Source of the DNA: Spirosomataceae bacterium
GTDB lineage: Bacteria > Bacteroidota > Bacteroidia > Cytophagales > Spirosomataceae
Assembly: GCA_022702045.1 (NCBI GenBank)
Contig: JAKONH010000377.1
Coordinates: 1 to 47,273, forward strand
Reading direction: 5' to 3'
Length of the DNA stretch: 47,273 nt
Shown here: piece by piece, positions 41,245 to 47,273 of the stretch
How the letters are laid out: each line of letters begins with the position of its first letter
Position numbering within the stretch: the first letter of the stretch is position 1
The notes under the pieces: model-generated
The model's database searches: none
Seen by the model: only the letters and a program-made list of their open reading frames with translations
What the model was told of the DNA's origin: nothing
Translations under genes and position numbers: made by a program

Positions 41245-42717
41245 ATGAATTGTTTTGTTGGGGTCGACGTAGGGACAACCAACGTTAAGGCACTTGCGCT
41301 GTTGCCATCCGACCTGAATACCATTCTGGCCCATGCTTCAGCCAGTGTTGACACGATAAATCCCGAACCGGGTCAGGCTGAACAGGACGTAACCGCTATC
41401 TGGAATGCGCTGGTGACCGTGATGGCCGATGTCAACCGGCAACTGGCAAAAGCGGGTCACACGGCTTCACACGTAGCGTTTAGCACGGCAATGCATAGTC
41501 TGCTGGCAATGGACAATGTGGGGAAACCGATGAGCCATGCCATTCTCTGGTCTGACAACCGGGCCGAAGCGCAGGCGAATGTATTGCGTACAAGCCAGAA
41601 AGCACTGGGCGACGCAATCTACCAGCAAACCGGTACGCCCATTCATCCAATGATCCCGCTTTGTAAGCTGGCCTGGATGCAGCAGCATGATCCACGACTG
41701 TTGCACCGGGCTGCGCGGTTTGGGTCTATCAAGGAATACTTGTGGCATCGACTGACCGGAGCGTTCGAAATTGATTTTTCGATGGCTACGGCTACTGGTC
41801 TCTTCGACCCCGCCAAACAGCAATGGTGTCAGCAATCTATTTCGTTTGCCGGTGTTCGCCCCGATCAGCTATCAGCCTTTGTTCCGACGACACAACAACG
41901 GCCTTTACTGGTCAATGACGATACGGCGAAGCTCGGCTTTTCGGCAAACGTGACACTGGTTATTGGTGCATCGGATGGCTGTCTGGCTAACCTGGGCGCA
42001 GGCGGCATCAAGCCGGGCGTAACAACCCTGACAATTGGTACCAGCGGGGCTATTCGGCAAACCGTCAGGCAACCGCTTCGTGACCCCCATGGCCGCTTAT
42101 TCTGCTATTGGCTCGACAAGGACCATTACGTAGTTGGTGGCCCGACCAACAACGGCGGTAACGTGCTGGAGTGGGTCGAGCAATTGGTACAGAAAGAAAC
42201 GCAGACGGTCCTTGATGAAGCCGGAACAATAGCGCCCGGTGCCGATGGCTTGCTGTTTCTGCCCTATCTACAGGGCGAACGTGCCCCGCTATGGAATGCA
42301 GCTGCCCGTGGCGCTTACCTCAATATTGATTTCCAACACACGCAGGCCCACTTTATTCGGGCTGCGCTGGAAGGTGTTTTATTCAATCTGCTTAGTATCA
42401 ATCAGCTGCTGACCCGGCAGATCGGGCCGTCGCGGGTGATTCACGCGAATGGAGGTTTTGCCCAGTCGCGGCTGTGGGTGCAGATGCTGGCCGACATGGC
42501 GGGTATTCCGGTACGGCTGAATGCCAGCAACGAAAGTGGATCGATGGGGGGGATTTTGCTGATCTGTAAAGCGCTGGGACTCGTGAAATCGTTAGACGAA
42601 GCTGCTGATCGCATTTCGTTTGGTGACACGATCCAGCCCGATCCAACCCGTAGCCGGGCTTATCAGCAGGTTTTCCAAAACTGGGAAAAAGGTAGAACCC
42701 AACTGCTTAACGACTAA
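41245..42717 (+). CDS. gntK: FGGY-family gluconokinase
   Basis: ATG 41245 (MNCFVGVDVGTTNVKAL) is preferred over 41209 because the phosphate-1 motif should be near the N-terminus. The 490 residues have FSTAMHSLLAMD, LWSDNRAEAQA, SIKEYLWHRLTG, GASDGCLANLGAG, LTIGTSGAIRQT and HANGGFAQSRLW, all typical of the FGGY gluconate kinases (GntK of the Bacillus type). It phosphorylates gluconate to 6-phosphogluconate in the cytosol; xylulokinase is a less likely alternative. It stands alone with a good terminator after it. The substrate range of sugar kinases in this family overlaps, so confidence in gluconate is moderate. Confidence 0.85.
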   Translation: MNCFVGVDVGTTNVKALALLPSDLNTILAHASASVDTINPEPGQAEQDVTAIWNALVTVMADVNRQLAKAGHTASHVAFSTAMHSLLAMDNVGKPMSHAILWSDNRAEAQANVLRTSQKALGDAIYQQTGTPIHPMIPLCKLAWMQQHDPRLLHRAARFGSIKEYLWHRLTGAFEIDFSMATATGLFDPAKQQWCQQSISFAGVRPDQLSAFVPTTQQRPLLVNDDTAKLGFSANVTLVIGASDGCLANLGAGGIKPGVTTLTIGTSGAIRQTVRQPLRDPHGRLFCYWLDKDHYVVGGPTNNGGNVLEWVEQLVQKETQTVLDEAGTIAPGADGLLFLPYLQGERAPLWNAAARGAYLNIDFQHTQAHFIRAALEGVLFNLLSINQLLTRQIGPSRVIHANGGFAQSRLWVQMLADMAGIPVRLNASNESGSMGGILLICKALGLVKSLDEAADRISFGDTIQPDPTRSRAYQQVFQNWEKGRTQLLND

Positions 42718-42741
42718 ACATACACTTAGCGTAAAGTTTAT

Positions 42742-42782
42742 ACGGTCTTCTCGGGAAATCAACCGAAGGAGACCGTTTTTTT
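42742..42782 (+). terminator. Intrinsic terminator of the gluconokinase gene
   Basis: ACGGTCTTCTCGG (42742 on) pairs with CCGAAGGAGACCGT with one bulge and an eight-base loop, followed by seven T residues. It lies 24 bases after the stop codon. Confidence 0.8.
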
Positions 42783-43068
42783 GTGCCGGCTATTGTTGTT
42801 CACGAAAATGGATAACTACCTATAGTTATATTTTGTCTGCCAAACAAACAAGCTTGATTAGCTGGCTATCAAAATAATACAATACCATTTATTGCTATAG
42901 ATGAAGAATCTGTTGTACAATTCGCCTATTCAGTGAAAAATAAAAGGCGATTTTTGTATTATTCTAATTCGACAAAACTATACAGGCAAACCTATTGGTT
43001 ATTTATGTGTCTAAAAGAGGAGACAGCAGCTGCGTCTACTCATTGATTACAAATAAATTAGACAGGAT
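42783..43068. other. AT-rich intergenic stretch
   Basis: No gene is seen. It holds a second T-tailed hairpin (42922-42955) and a run of AT-rich sequence. The 85-codon track ORF at 42620 mostly overlaps gntK in another frame and crosses its terminator, so it is discounted. Confidence 0.5.
42922..42955 (+). terminator. Second T-tailed hairpin after gntK
   Basis: TCGCCT (42922-42927) pairs with AGGCGA (42945-42950) across a 17-base loop, followed by TTTTT. The stem is short but the order is that of an intrinsic terminator, and there is no gene before it other than gntK, which already has one. This hints at a short unannotated transcript upstream. Confidence 0.45.
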
Positions 43069-43245
43069 ATGAATACGTCACTTGTCATCAGAAACGAAAG
43101 TACTCCCAAGAGGGCACTTTATAAATTTTTTACGTTGACCATACGGCGCATCACTGTTTTTGTCGCGCGTAACCCGGCTATTTTCGAAGGGGCTGCTCAC
43201 ACGAATGCCCCCTTCGGCGGAAACCTGTTAAATAGCCGTTTTTAA
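43069..43245 (+). CDS. Possible 58-residue peptide or small RNA
   Basis: Below the track limit. The ATG at 43069 opens MNTSLVIRNESTPKRALYKF, followed by a basic middle (LTIRRITVFVARN) and an end in NAPFGGNLLNSRF. Almost the whole last third of the frame is also part of a strong hairpin (43175-43243), so the transcript may instead be a structured small RNA. No family recognised. Confidence 0.35.
   Translation: MNTSLVIRNESTPKRALYKFFTLTIRRITVFVARNPAIFEGAAHTNAPFGGNLLNSRF
43175..43243 (+). terminator. Two-tier hairpin with T-run
   Basis: The outer stem CGGCTATTT (43175-43183) pairs with AAATAGCCG (43230-43238), and directly inside it CGAAGGGG (43185-43192) pairs with CCCCTTCG (43209-43216). Five T residues follow the outer stem. 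It has the form of an elaborate intrinsic terminator or the 3' end of a structured RNA. Confidence 0.65.
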
Positions 43246-43294
43246 TTCATTCGACAAACCTGTTCGGTTCGATACGAACATAATCAATACAACC

Positions 43295-43600
43295 ATGAAT
43301 CGCTTCTCAGTTATCTATCAGTACAAAGGACAGTATCACCACGTTGGCCGGCATACACTCGATGAGGCCAAGGCCACACTTGAGACCATCGCCAACTCGG
43401 GCAGCCGTAAAGCCATTGGTATTTACGACGACAAAACCGAGCTGTTCAGTTGGGAGCCCAATCGGCAGGATCAGTACGATCAGTCGCCGATCGAAACACA
43501 GGGCCGGCTAGGTGAGCAGATAATTCATATCGCACAGGCGCTGCGTCGACGCGACATGAATTGGCGGGGTGAATTTCAACGGCCCAGTCTGTTTGCCTAA
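43295..43600 (+). CDS. Hypothetical protein, 101 residues
   Basis: Starts MNRFSVIYQYKGQYHHVGRH and continues with a helix (LDEAKATLETIANSG), a strand-like KAIGIYDDKTELFSWEP, and a basic end. The first 60 residues have the look of a small alpha/beta fold. It is soluble, with no signal peptide. I do not recognise a family. It follows the structured stretch at 43069-43245 and converges with kup; a perfect hairpin lies just after its stop. Confidence 0.65.
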   Translation: MNRFSVIYQYKGQYHHVGRHTLDEAKATLETIANSGSRKAIGIYDDKTELFSWEPNRQDQYDQSPIETQGRLGEQIIHIAQALRRRDMNWRGEFQRPSLFA

Positions 43601-43605
43601 AATAA

Positions 43606-43642
43606 GTAATCAGTTGGCCTGAGAATCAGGCCAACTGATTAC
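43606..43642. terminator. 17-bp perfect hairpin shared with kup
   Basis: GTAATCAGTTGGCCTGA (43606-43622) is exactly complementary to TCAGGCCAACTGATTAC (43626-43642) around a three-base loop. The right arm includes the kup stop codon (43639-43641). It lies five bases after the stop of the plus-strand gene, so it serves both ends. Confidence 0.65.
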
Positions 43643-45609
43643 GATTGGTTGAATGGGTGCTTCAGTTTTGATGGCACCCGACTCATCGATAGTCGCTTGG
43701 GTGAACGGATAAGTAGCGGTACGGCCTCCGTAACGACATTGCTGGTATCCAGTCCGTACGCTTCTTTGGTCGACAAGGAAATGCGCTTTATCAGCAGGTA
43801 GCCGGTCATGACCAGTTGTTGCCTGAACGTGAGTTCGTTGTCGTACGACAAAAACTTGCGGAACAGCACAAAACGAAAATCGCCACCAATCCGGTGCAGG
43901 TTCAGCGATCGATATTTTACATCGATTGTCACTTCTTTGTCGGCTACCATATCCTGTACAACCTGGCGGAAAAGCAGATTAAGGCGCGGCTCAACACGGA
44001 AACCCAAGTAAAAAGTGACAAAATAGACATCCTCTGACGCCAGTGTATCGACCTTATAGCGCATATCGTACGGGGTATCTTCCACACAAACGTGAATAAA
44101 CCAGTAGATATCGGCGCGCTTAGGTGCCCGGTTCAAGATCGAAAACAACGTTTCGTTTTCGATTTTATCGTAAGTGTCTGCTGAGGTCATGTAAACCAAA
44201 TGCGTCGCGTATTTGGGGATGTTGAGATCGTTACTTAGTTCTTTCAAGGCGGGTAAATTACCCGGCAAGGTGTCATAACGGATCAGGCTACTAGTCAGTG
44301 CTTCGCCTTGATACCAGAACACCATCATAGTCATCAGTAGTAGCCCCAAGGTAACCGAAATCCAGCCACCTTCTTCAAACTTGACCAGGTTGGCGATCAA
44401 AAAGGTAATCTCGACGGTGAGAAATAGACCGGTGATTAGTACGATCAGTATGGTATTGATTCGTTTGACGCGCAGGTAAGCACTAATCAACAGGGTAGAC
44501 ATCAACATGGTAAGCGTGACGGCTAGTCCGAAGGCGGCTTCCATGTTTTTCGATTCCCGGAAATGTAGAACGATCAGGATGCAGCCAGCCATCAGGCCCC
44601 AGTTCACGAATGGAACGTACAACTGTCCCCGTTCGTCGGATGGGTAGGCTACGCGTTGCCGTGGCCAGAAATTCAGGCGCATGGCTTCGCCAACGAGTGT
44701 GAAGGCCCCACTGATAAGCGCCTGCGACGCAATAATCGTAGCCATTGTCGCTATAATAATACTGAATACTTTCAGCGACTCTGGAACCGTGCTGTAAAAC
44801 GCACCGGTATCGTCGATCTGTTGCCCCAGATGCTGCATTAGATACGCTGTCTGACCGGCGTAGGAGAGGAGCAGCGTTAATTTGACGTACACCCAGCTCA
44901 CCCGAATGTTGCCGCGCCCGCAGTGACCCATATCGGAATACAGCGCTTCTGCACCCGTTGTACACAGGAAAATGCCGCCCAGTAGCCAGAATCCGCCCGG
45001 ATAATCGCGTAGGAAGCGTAAGCCATAGAGGGGATTGATTGCCTTCAGTACTGATGGTTCATTCAGTAACGCATACAAGCCAATCGCACCGATAAAGGTA
45101 AACCACACCAGCATAACCGGTCCAAACAAACGACCGAGCTGCTGTGTTCCGAATTGCTGACTAACAAATAGCGCAATGAGGATGCCGATAACAATCGGGA
45201 CTGTGTTGAGCGTTGGATAGAAAATGAGCAAGCCCTCGATTGCCGACGACACAGAGATGGGTGGTGTGATCAATCCATCGGCCAGTAGAAAGGCCCCGCC
45301 AACGATGGCCGGTACCATCAGCCACTTACCCGAAAAGCGTCGTACCAGCGCGTACAGCGAAAAAATGCCGCCTTCGCCGTTGTTATCCGCCCGTAGGGTA
45401 ATAATGACGTATTTGATTGTCGTCTGTAGCGTCAGTGTCCAGATAATACAGGACAGGGTTCCCAGTACCAATGTTTCAGTTAACGACTTGCCGCGTACGA
45501 CAGCTGATATAGTATAAAGCGGGGAAGTGCCAATATCACCAAAAACGATACCGATGGCTACTAGTAATCCTTGCGGAGAAATTTTGTCAATAAATGTGCG
45601 GGAGGACAT
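43639..45609 (-). CDS. kup: KUP-family potassium uptake protein
   Basis: The 656-residue protein is a KUP/HAK/KT transporter. The opening has GIVFGDIGTSPLYTI, the family signature, followed by ADNNGEGGIFSLYALVRR, which contributes to ion binding. About twelve membrane helices fill residues 12-440, including GGIFLCTTGAEALYSDMGHCGRGNIR. The C-terminal cytosolic part (about 470-656) has LVYMTSADTYDKIE. It imports potassium, usually with protons. No c-di-AMP riboswitch is recognisable upstream. A Kbp-like BON-LysM protein elsewhere in the window may relate to the same ion. Confidence 0.95.
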   Translation of the reverse strand: MSSRTFIDKISPQGLLVAIGIVFGDIGTSPLYTISAVVRGKSLTETLVLGTLSCIIWTLTLQTTIKYVIITLRADNNGEGGIFSLYALVRRFSGKWLMVPAIVGGAFLLADGLITPPISVSSAIEGLLIFYPTLNTVPIVIGILIALFVSQQFGTQQLGRLFGPVMLVWFTFIGAIGLYALLNEPSVLKAINPLYGLRFLRDYPGGFWLLGGIFLCTTGAEALYSDMGHCGRGNIRVSWVYVKLTLLLSYAGQTAYLMQHLGQQIDDTGAFYSTVPESLKVFSIIIATMATIIASQALISGAFTLVGEAMRLNFWPRQRVAYPSDERGQLYVPFVNWGLMAGCILIVLHFRESKNMEAAFGLAVTLTMLMSTLLISAYLRVKRINTILIVLITGLFLTVEITFLIANLVKFEEGGWISVTLGLLLMTMMVFWYQGEALTSSLIRYDTLPGNLPALKELSNDLNIPKYATHLVYMTSADTYDKIENETLFSILNRAPKRADIYWFIHVCVEDTPYDMRYKVDTLASEDVYFVTFYLGFRVEPRLNLLFRQVVQDMVADKEVTIDVKYRSLNLHRIGGDFRFVLFRKFLSYDNELTFRQQLVMTGYLLIKRISLSTKEAYGLDTSNVVTEAVPLLIRSPKRLSMSRVPSKLKHPFNQS

Positions 45610-46037
45610 ATAGGAATAAAACGCAGTCTATTTAGTCAGACTACCCATAGAACGGGCTATAGGTTTTTTAAAATTTGATTAATGAGGTATATACAGCTTA
45701 TATGGGCTACAGAACAATCATGAAAATTGGCCGGCTACGTCAAGTTTGCTCCCACTTATGCTATAGCGATTTAGACAAATCGGATAAACAGCAGCAATTT
45801 TTTGAAAAAAAGAAAAGCTGCTTACTTTACCGGATCATGCTATAAGGAGAGACTGATAAAAATAAGATCAAGCGATTATTGGTAAATAACGGAAAGCAGT
45901 CACCTTTGCCAATCAGCAAGTATAAAGGGCTGGTAGTGCACACGGCAGTCGTGGCGACTTGCGAATCGACTTGATTCAAATAGATTGCAGATAGATCACT
46001 TAATGGCTAGTGCGCATGGTCATTGTTTCATTCACGT
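45610..46037. other. Intergenic stretch between kup and the aldolase gene
   Basis: These 428 bases hold both divergent promoters. A 41-codon frame starting at 45720 (MKIGRLRQVCSHLCYSD) has no support. CACCTTTG at about 45903-45910 is one base off the TAnnTTTG consensus and could serve the aldolase gene, but it lies more than 120 bases upstream. Nothing else is recognised. Confidence 0.45.
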
Positions 46038-46805
46038 ATGAAAAATAATATTGTTAAAACCCGGCTGAGTAGCAAACAGCCTGTCGTCGGTGTTTTGTCG
46101 AATAGTGCTGATCCGACGATTGCGGAGCTGTGCGGATTCTCCGGGCTCGATTTTTACATGATCGATGGTGAGCATAGTCCCGTTACGACCGCGCAGGTAC
46201 AGGATATTGTTAGGGCTTGTGAAGTAAGCGGCATTACACCGCTGGCACGTGTACGCAGTAATGACCCCAAACTGATTCTCCAGTTTCTTGATGCGGGAGT
46301 GATGGGTATTATGCTGCCGGGTGTTCGAACAGCCGCTGAAGCGGAAGCGTTGGTAGAAGCGATCAAATATCCCCCCGCTGGGAAGCGTGGGTTTGCGCCA
46401 GTGCGCTCCGCTGACTATCTGTTGGGAACGATGAATCAGGGCGAATACATTGAATTCGCCAACGAACAGATTCTGATATTGCCGCAAATTGAAGATCAGG
46501 AAGCGATCGATAACCTCGATGAACTAACAACAGTAGCAGGTATCGATGGCTTTGTGATTGGTCCCCGCGACCTGGCCATGTCAATGGGTTACTACGACGG
46601 AGCCAGTCACGACGAGGTCAAACGAACCATTGCCGGGGCCGTTGAAAAAATAAATCGCTCCGGTATGATTGTTGGAACGACGGCCATTAGTGGCGATCAG
46701 GCCCGTGCATTGGCTGATCGGGGTGTGCATTTTTGCCTAGTTTCACTGGCGGGTCTTATTCACAGTGCTGCCGCTGATTTTGTGAAAAGTCGACAAACAA
46801 TCTAG
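46038..46805 (+). CDS. HpcH/HpaI-type class II aldolase
   Basis: ATG 46038 (MKNNIVKTRLSSKQPVV) is chosen over 46023. The 255 residues have the family blocks: FYMIDGEHSPVTTAQVQ with the base pair Glu45/His46, PLARVRSND (Arg), AGVMGIMLPGVRTAAEAE, ILPQIEDQEA with a metal-binding Glu, and FVIGPRDLAMSMGYYDG with the second metal-binding Asp. These enzymes cleave 4-hydroxy-2-oxo acids to pyruvate plus an aldehyde, in aromatic or deoxy-sugar breakdown. The exact substrate is not evident; 2-keto-3-deoxy-L-rhamnonate-type aldolases are one option in a pectin degrader. Confidence 0.88.
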   Translation: MKNNIVKTRLSSKQPVVGVLSNSADPTIAELCGFSGLDFYMIDGEHSPVTTAQVQDIVRACEVSGITPLARVRSNDPKLILQFLDAGVMGIMLPGVRTAAEAEALVEAIKYPPAGKRGFAPVRSADYLLGTMNQGEYIEFANEQILILPQIEDQEAIDNLDELTTVAGIDGFVIGPRDLAMSMGYYDGASHDEVKRTIAGAVEKINRSGMIVGTTAISGDQARALADRGVHFCLVSLAGLIHSAAADFVKSRQTI

Positions 46806-46856
46806 GATACATTCACGAAAAAAATATCCAGGCGTATATAAATTTTGCCAGATATT

Positions 46857-46973
46857 ATGAAAAATTTGAAGGATGAGCGGCTGTGGAATCGGATTTTGGA
46901 ACCGGTAACGCTGATTTTATTGGGTTATTTCAACTTAATGCCTATACTTGACCGGCCCAAACGTCACGTATAG
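46857..46973 (+). CDS. 38-residue single-span peptide
   Basis: Below the track limit. It reads MKNLKDERLWNRILEPVTL, then a hydrophobic segment (LILLGYFNLMPILD) and a basic end RPKRHV. A basic end after a single span suggests the C-terminus is cytosolic. It lies alone, 50 bases after the aldolase stop. The family is unknown and it may be spurious. The remaining sequence to 47207 holds only the promoter below. Confidence 0.35.
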   Translation: MKNLKDERLWNRILEPVTLILLGYFNLMPILDRPKRHV

Positions 46974-47132
46974 GCCAGCGGAATGCAGTTAGTTAATAAA
47001 TCGCGTCCGCCCTGAACTTGACTTTTTAGGCATTTCCAGCAAGTGATCAACCGCGTTTCTGATGCGTAGATCAAAATGAATAATCCGGTAAAACATATTA
47101 CAATGCTTCCGGTTAATGTGGAAACCGTTCCC

Positions 47133-47140
47133 TAAGTTTG
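47133..47140 (+). promoter_or_regulatory. TAnnTTTG -7 element for the edge gene
   Basis: TAAGTTTG matches the consensus and lies 67 bases before the ATG of the partial gene at the window end. Confidence 0.45.
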
Positions 47141-47207
47141 CCCCAAAACTTGCGAACGTTATAAAGTTTAGTTTGAAACATTGCGTCTAAATTCAATTAC
47201 GTACCCT

Positions 47208-47273
47208 ATGCGAACATTTATCCAACGACACCCCCTGCGGATGCTGGCTGGACTCGTGTTGCTGAGTTGCGCT
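47208..47273 (+). CDS. Partial secreted or lipid-anchored protein
   Basis: Only the first 22 codons are inside the window: MRTFIQRHPLRMLAGLVLLS and CA. The basic start followed by a hydrophobic segment and a Cys (LVLLSCA) is a signal peptide, probably of a lipoprotein. The identity cannot be judged because the gene continues past the edge. Confidence 0.55.
   Translation, partial: MRTFIQRHPLRMLAGLVLLSCA

Noticed and set aside
45720-45845. 41-codon ORF upstream of the aldolase
   Set aside because: Cys/Lys-rich, no motif and in the promoter region.
45610-46037. Possible c-di-AMP riboswitch upstream of kup
   Set aside because: No recognisable conserved core; that class is also not typical of this phylum.
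1-47273. SusC/SusD pair, CRISPR array, IS element, prophage or toxin-antitoxin pair
   Set aside because: None recognised on either strand.

Overview
The window looks like a piece of a Cytophagales (Bacteroidota) chromosome, probably Spirosoma or a close relative. The signs are a type IX secretion (T9SS) C-terminal sorting domain, several TAnnTTTG promoter elements of the Bacteroidota type, a near absence of Shine-Dalgarno sequences, many secreted glycoside hydrolases, and PAS-rich hybrid-free histidine kinases. The genus is an inference from style, not from a marker gene.

Layout. (1) 1-3750 is a low-density zone with two clear pseudogenes (a Na/Pi cotransporter with several frameshifts, and a lipoprotein with three in-frame stops), a TonB-C lipoprotein and three small proteins. 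(2) 3751-13544 is a plus-strand carbohydrate cluster: GH27 alpha-galactosidase, tandem GH43 protein, a broken alpha/beta-hydrolase, a GH127/GH146-type beta-L-arabinofuranosidase, a GH105 unsaturated uronyl hydrolase and a heparinase II/III-fold protein. All the intact enzymes have signal peptides. Together they fit stepwise trimming of a galactose- and arabinose-decorated acidic plant polysaccharide (rhamnogalacturonan I side chains or arabinogalactan protein). No SusC/SusD pair is in the window. (3) 14072-20848 is a sensory block: PAS histidine kinase, small membrane protein, a bacteriophytochrome-response regulator-heme oxygenase operon (photoreceptor, output and chromophore supply together), and a convergent second PAS kinase. 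(4) 21056-27892 holds a GT2 glycosyltransferase with a methyltransferase, riboflavin synthase, a PASTA protein, a T9SS cargo protein and a third PAS kinase closely resembling the first two. (5) 28011-35258 holds rhodanese, miaA, a PliI-like protein, an outer-membrane barrel, a BON-LysM protein, a DUF937-TM-OmpA fusion, a trypsin-like protein without signal peptide and an ArgE/DapE-type deacylase. (6) 35451-47273 holds a second GH105 fused to a GATase-like domain, small proteins, mannose-6-phosphate isomerase, a cytochrome c-VCBS lipoprotein, gluconokinase, a hairpin-rich intergenic region, Kup potassium uptake, an HpcH/HpaI aldolase, and the first codons of a secreted protein at the edge.

A recurring feature is a long, often perfect hairpin at many gene ends, several of which contain the stop codon of one or both convergent genes. 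No tRNA, rRNA, CRISPR array, insertion sequence or phage gene was recognised. The most interesting items are the phytochrome operon among look-alike kinases, the tandem GH43, the lyase-like/GH105 pairing in a SusCD-less cluster, the DUF937-OmpA fusion, and the terminator-rich 42.7-43.3 kb region that may encode a small RNA or a 58-residue peptide.
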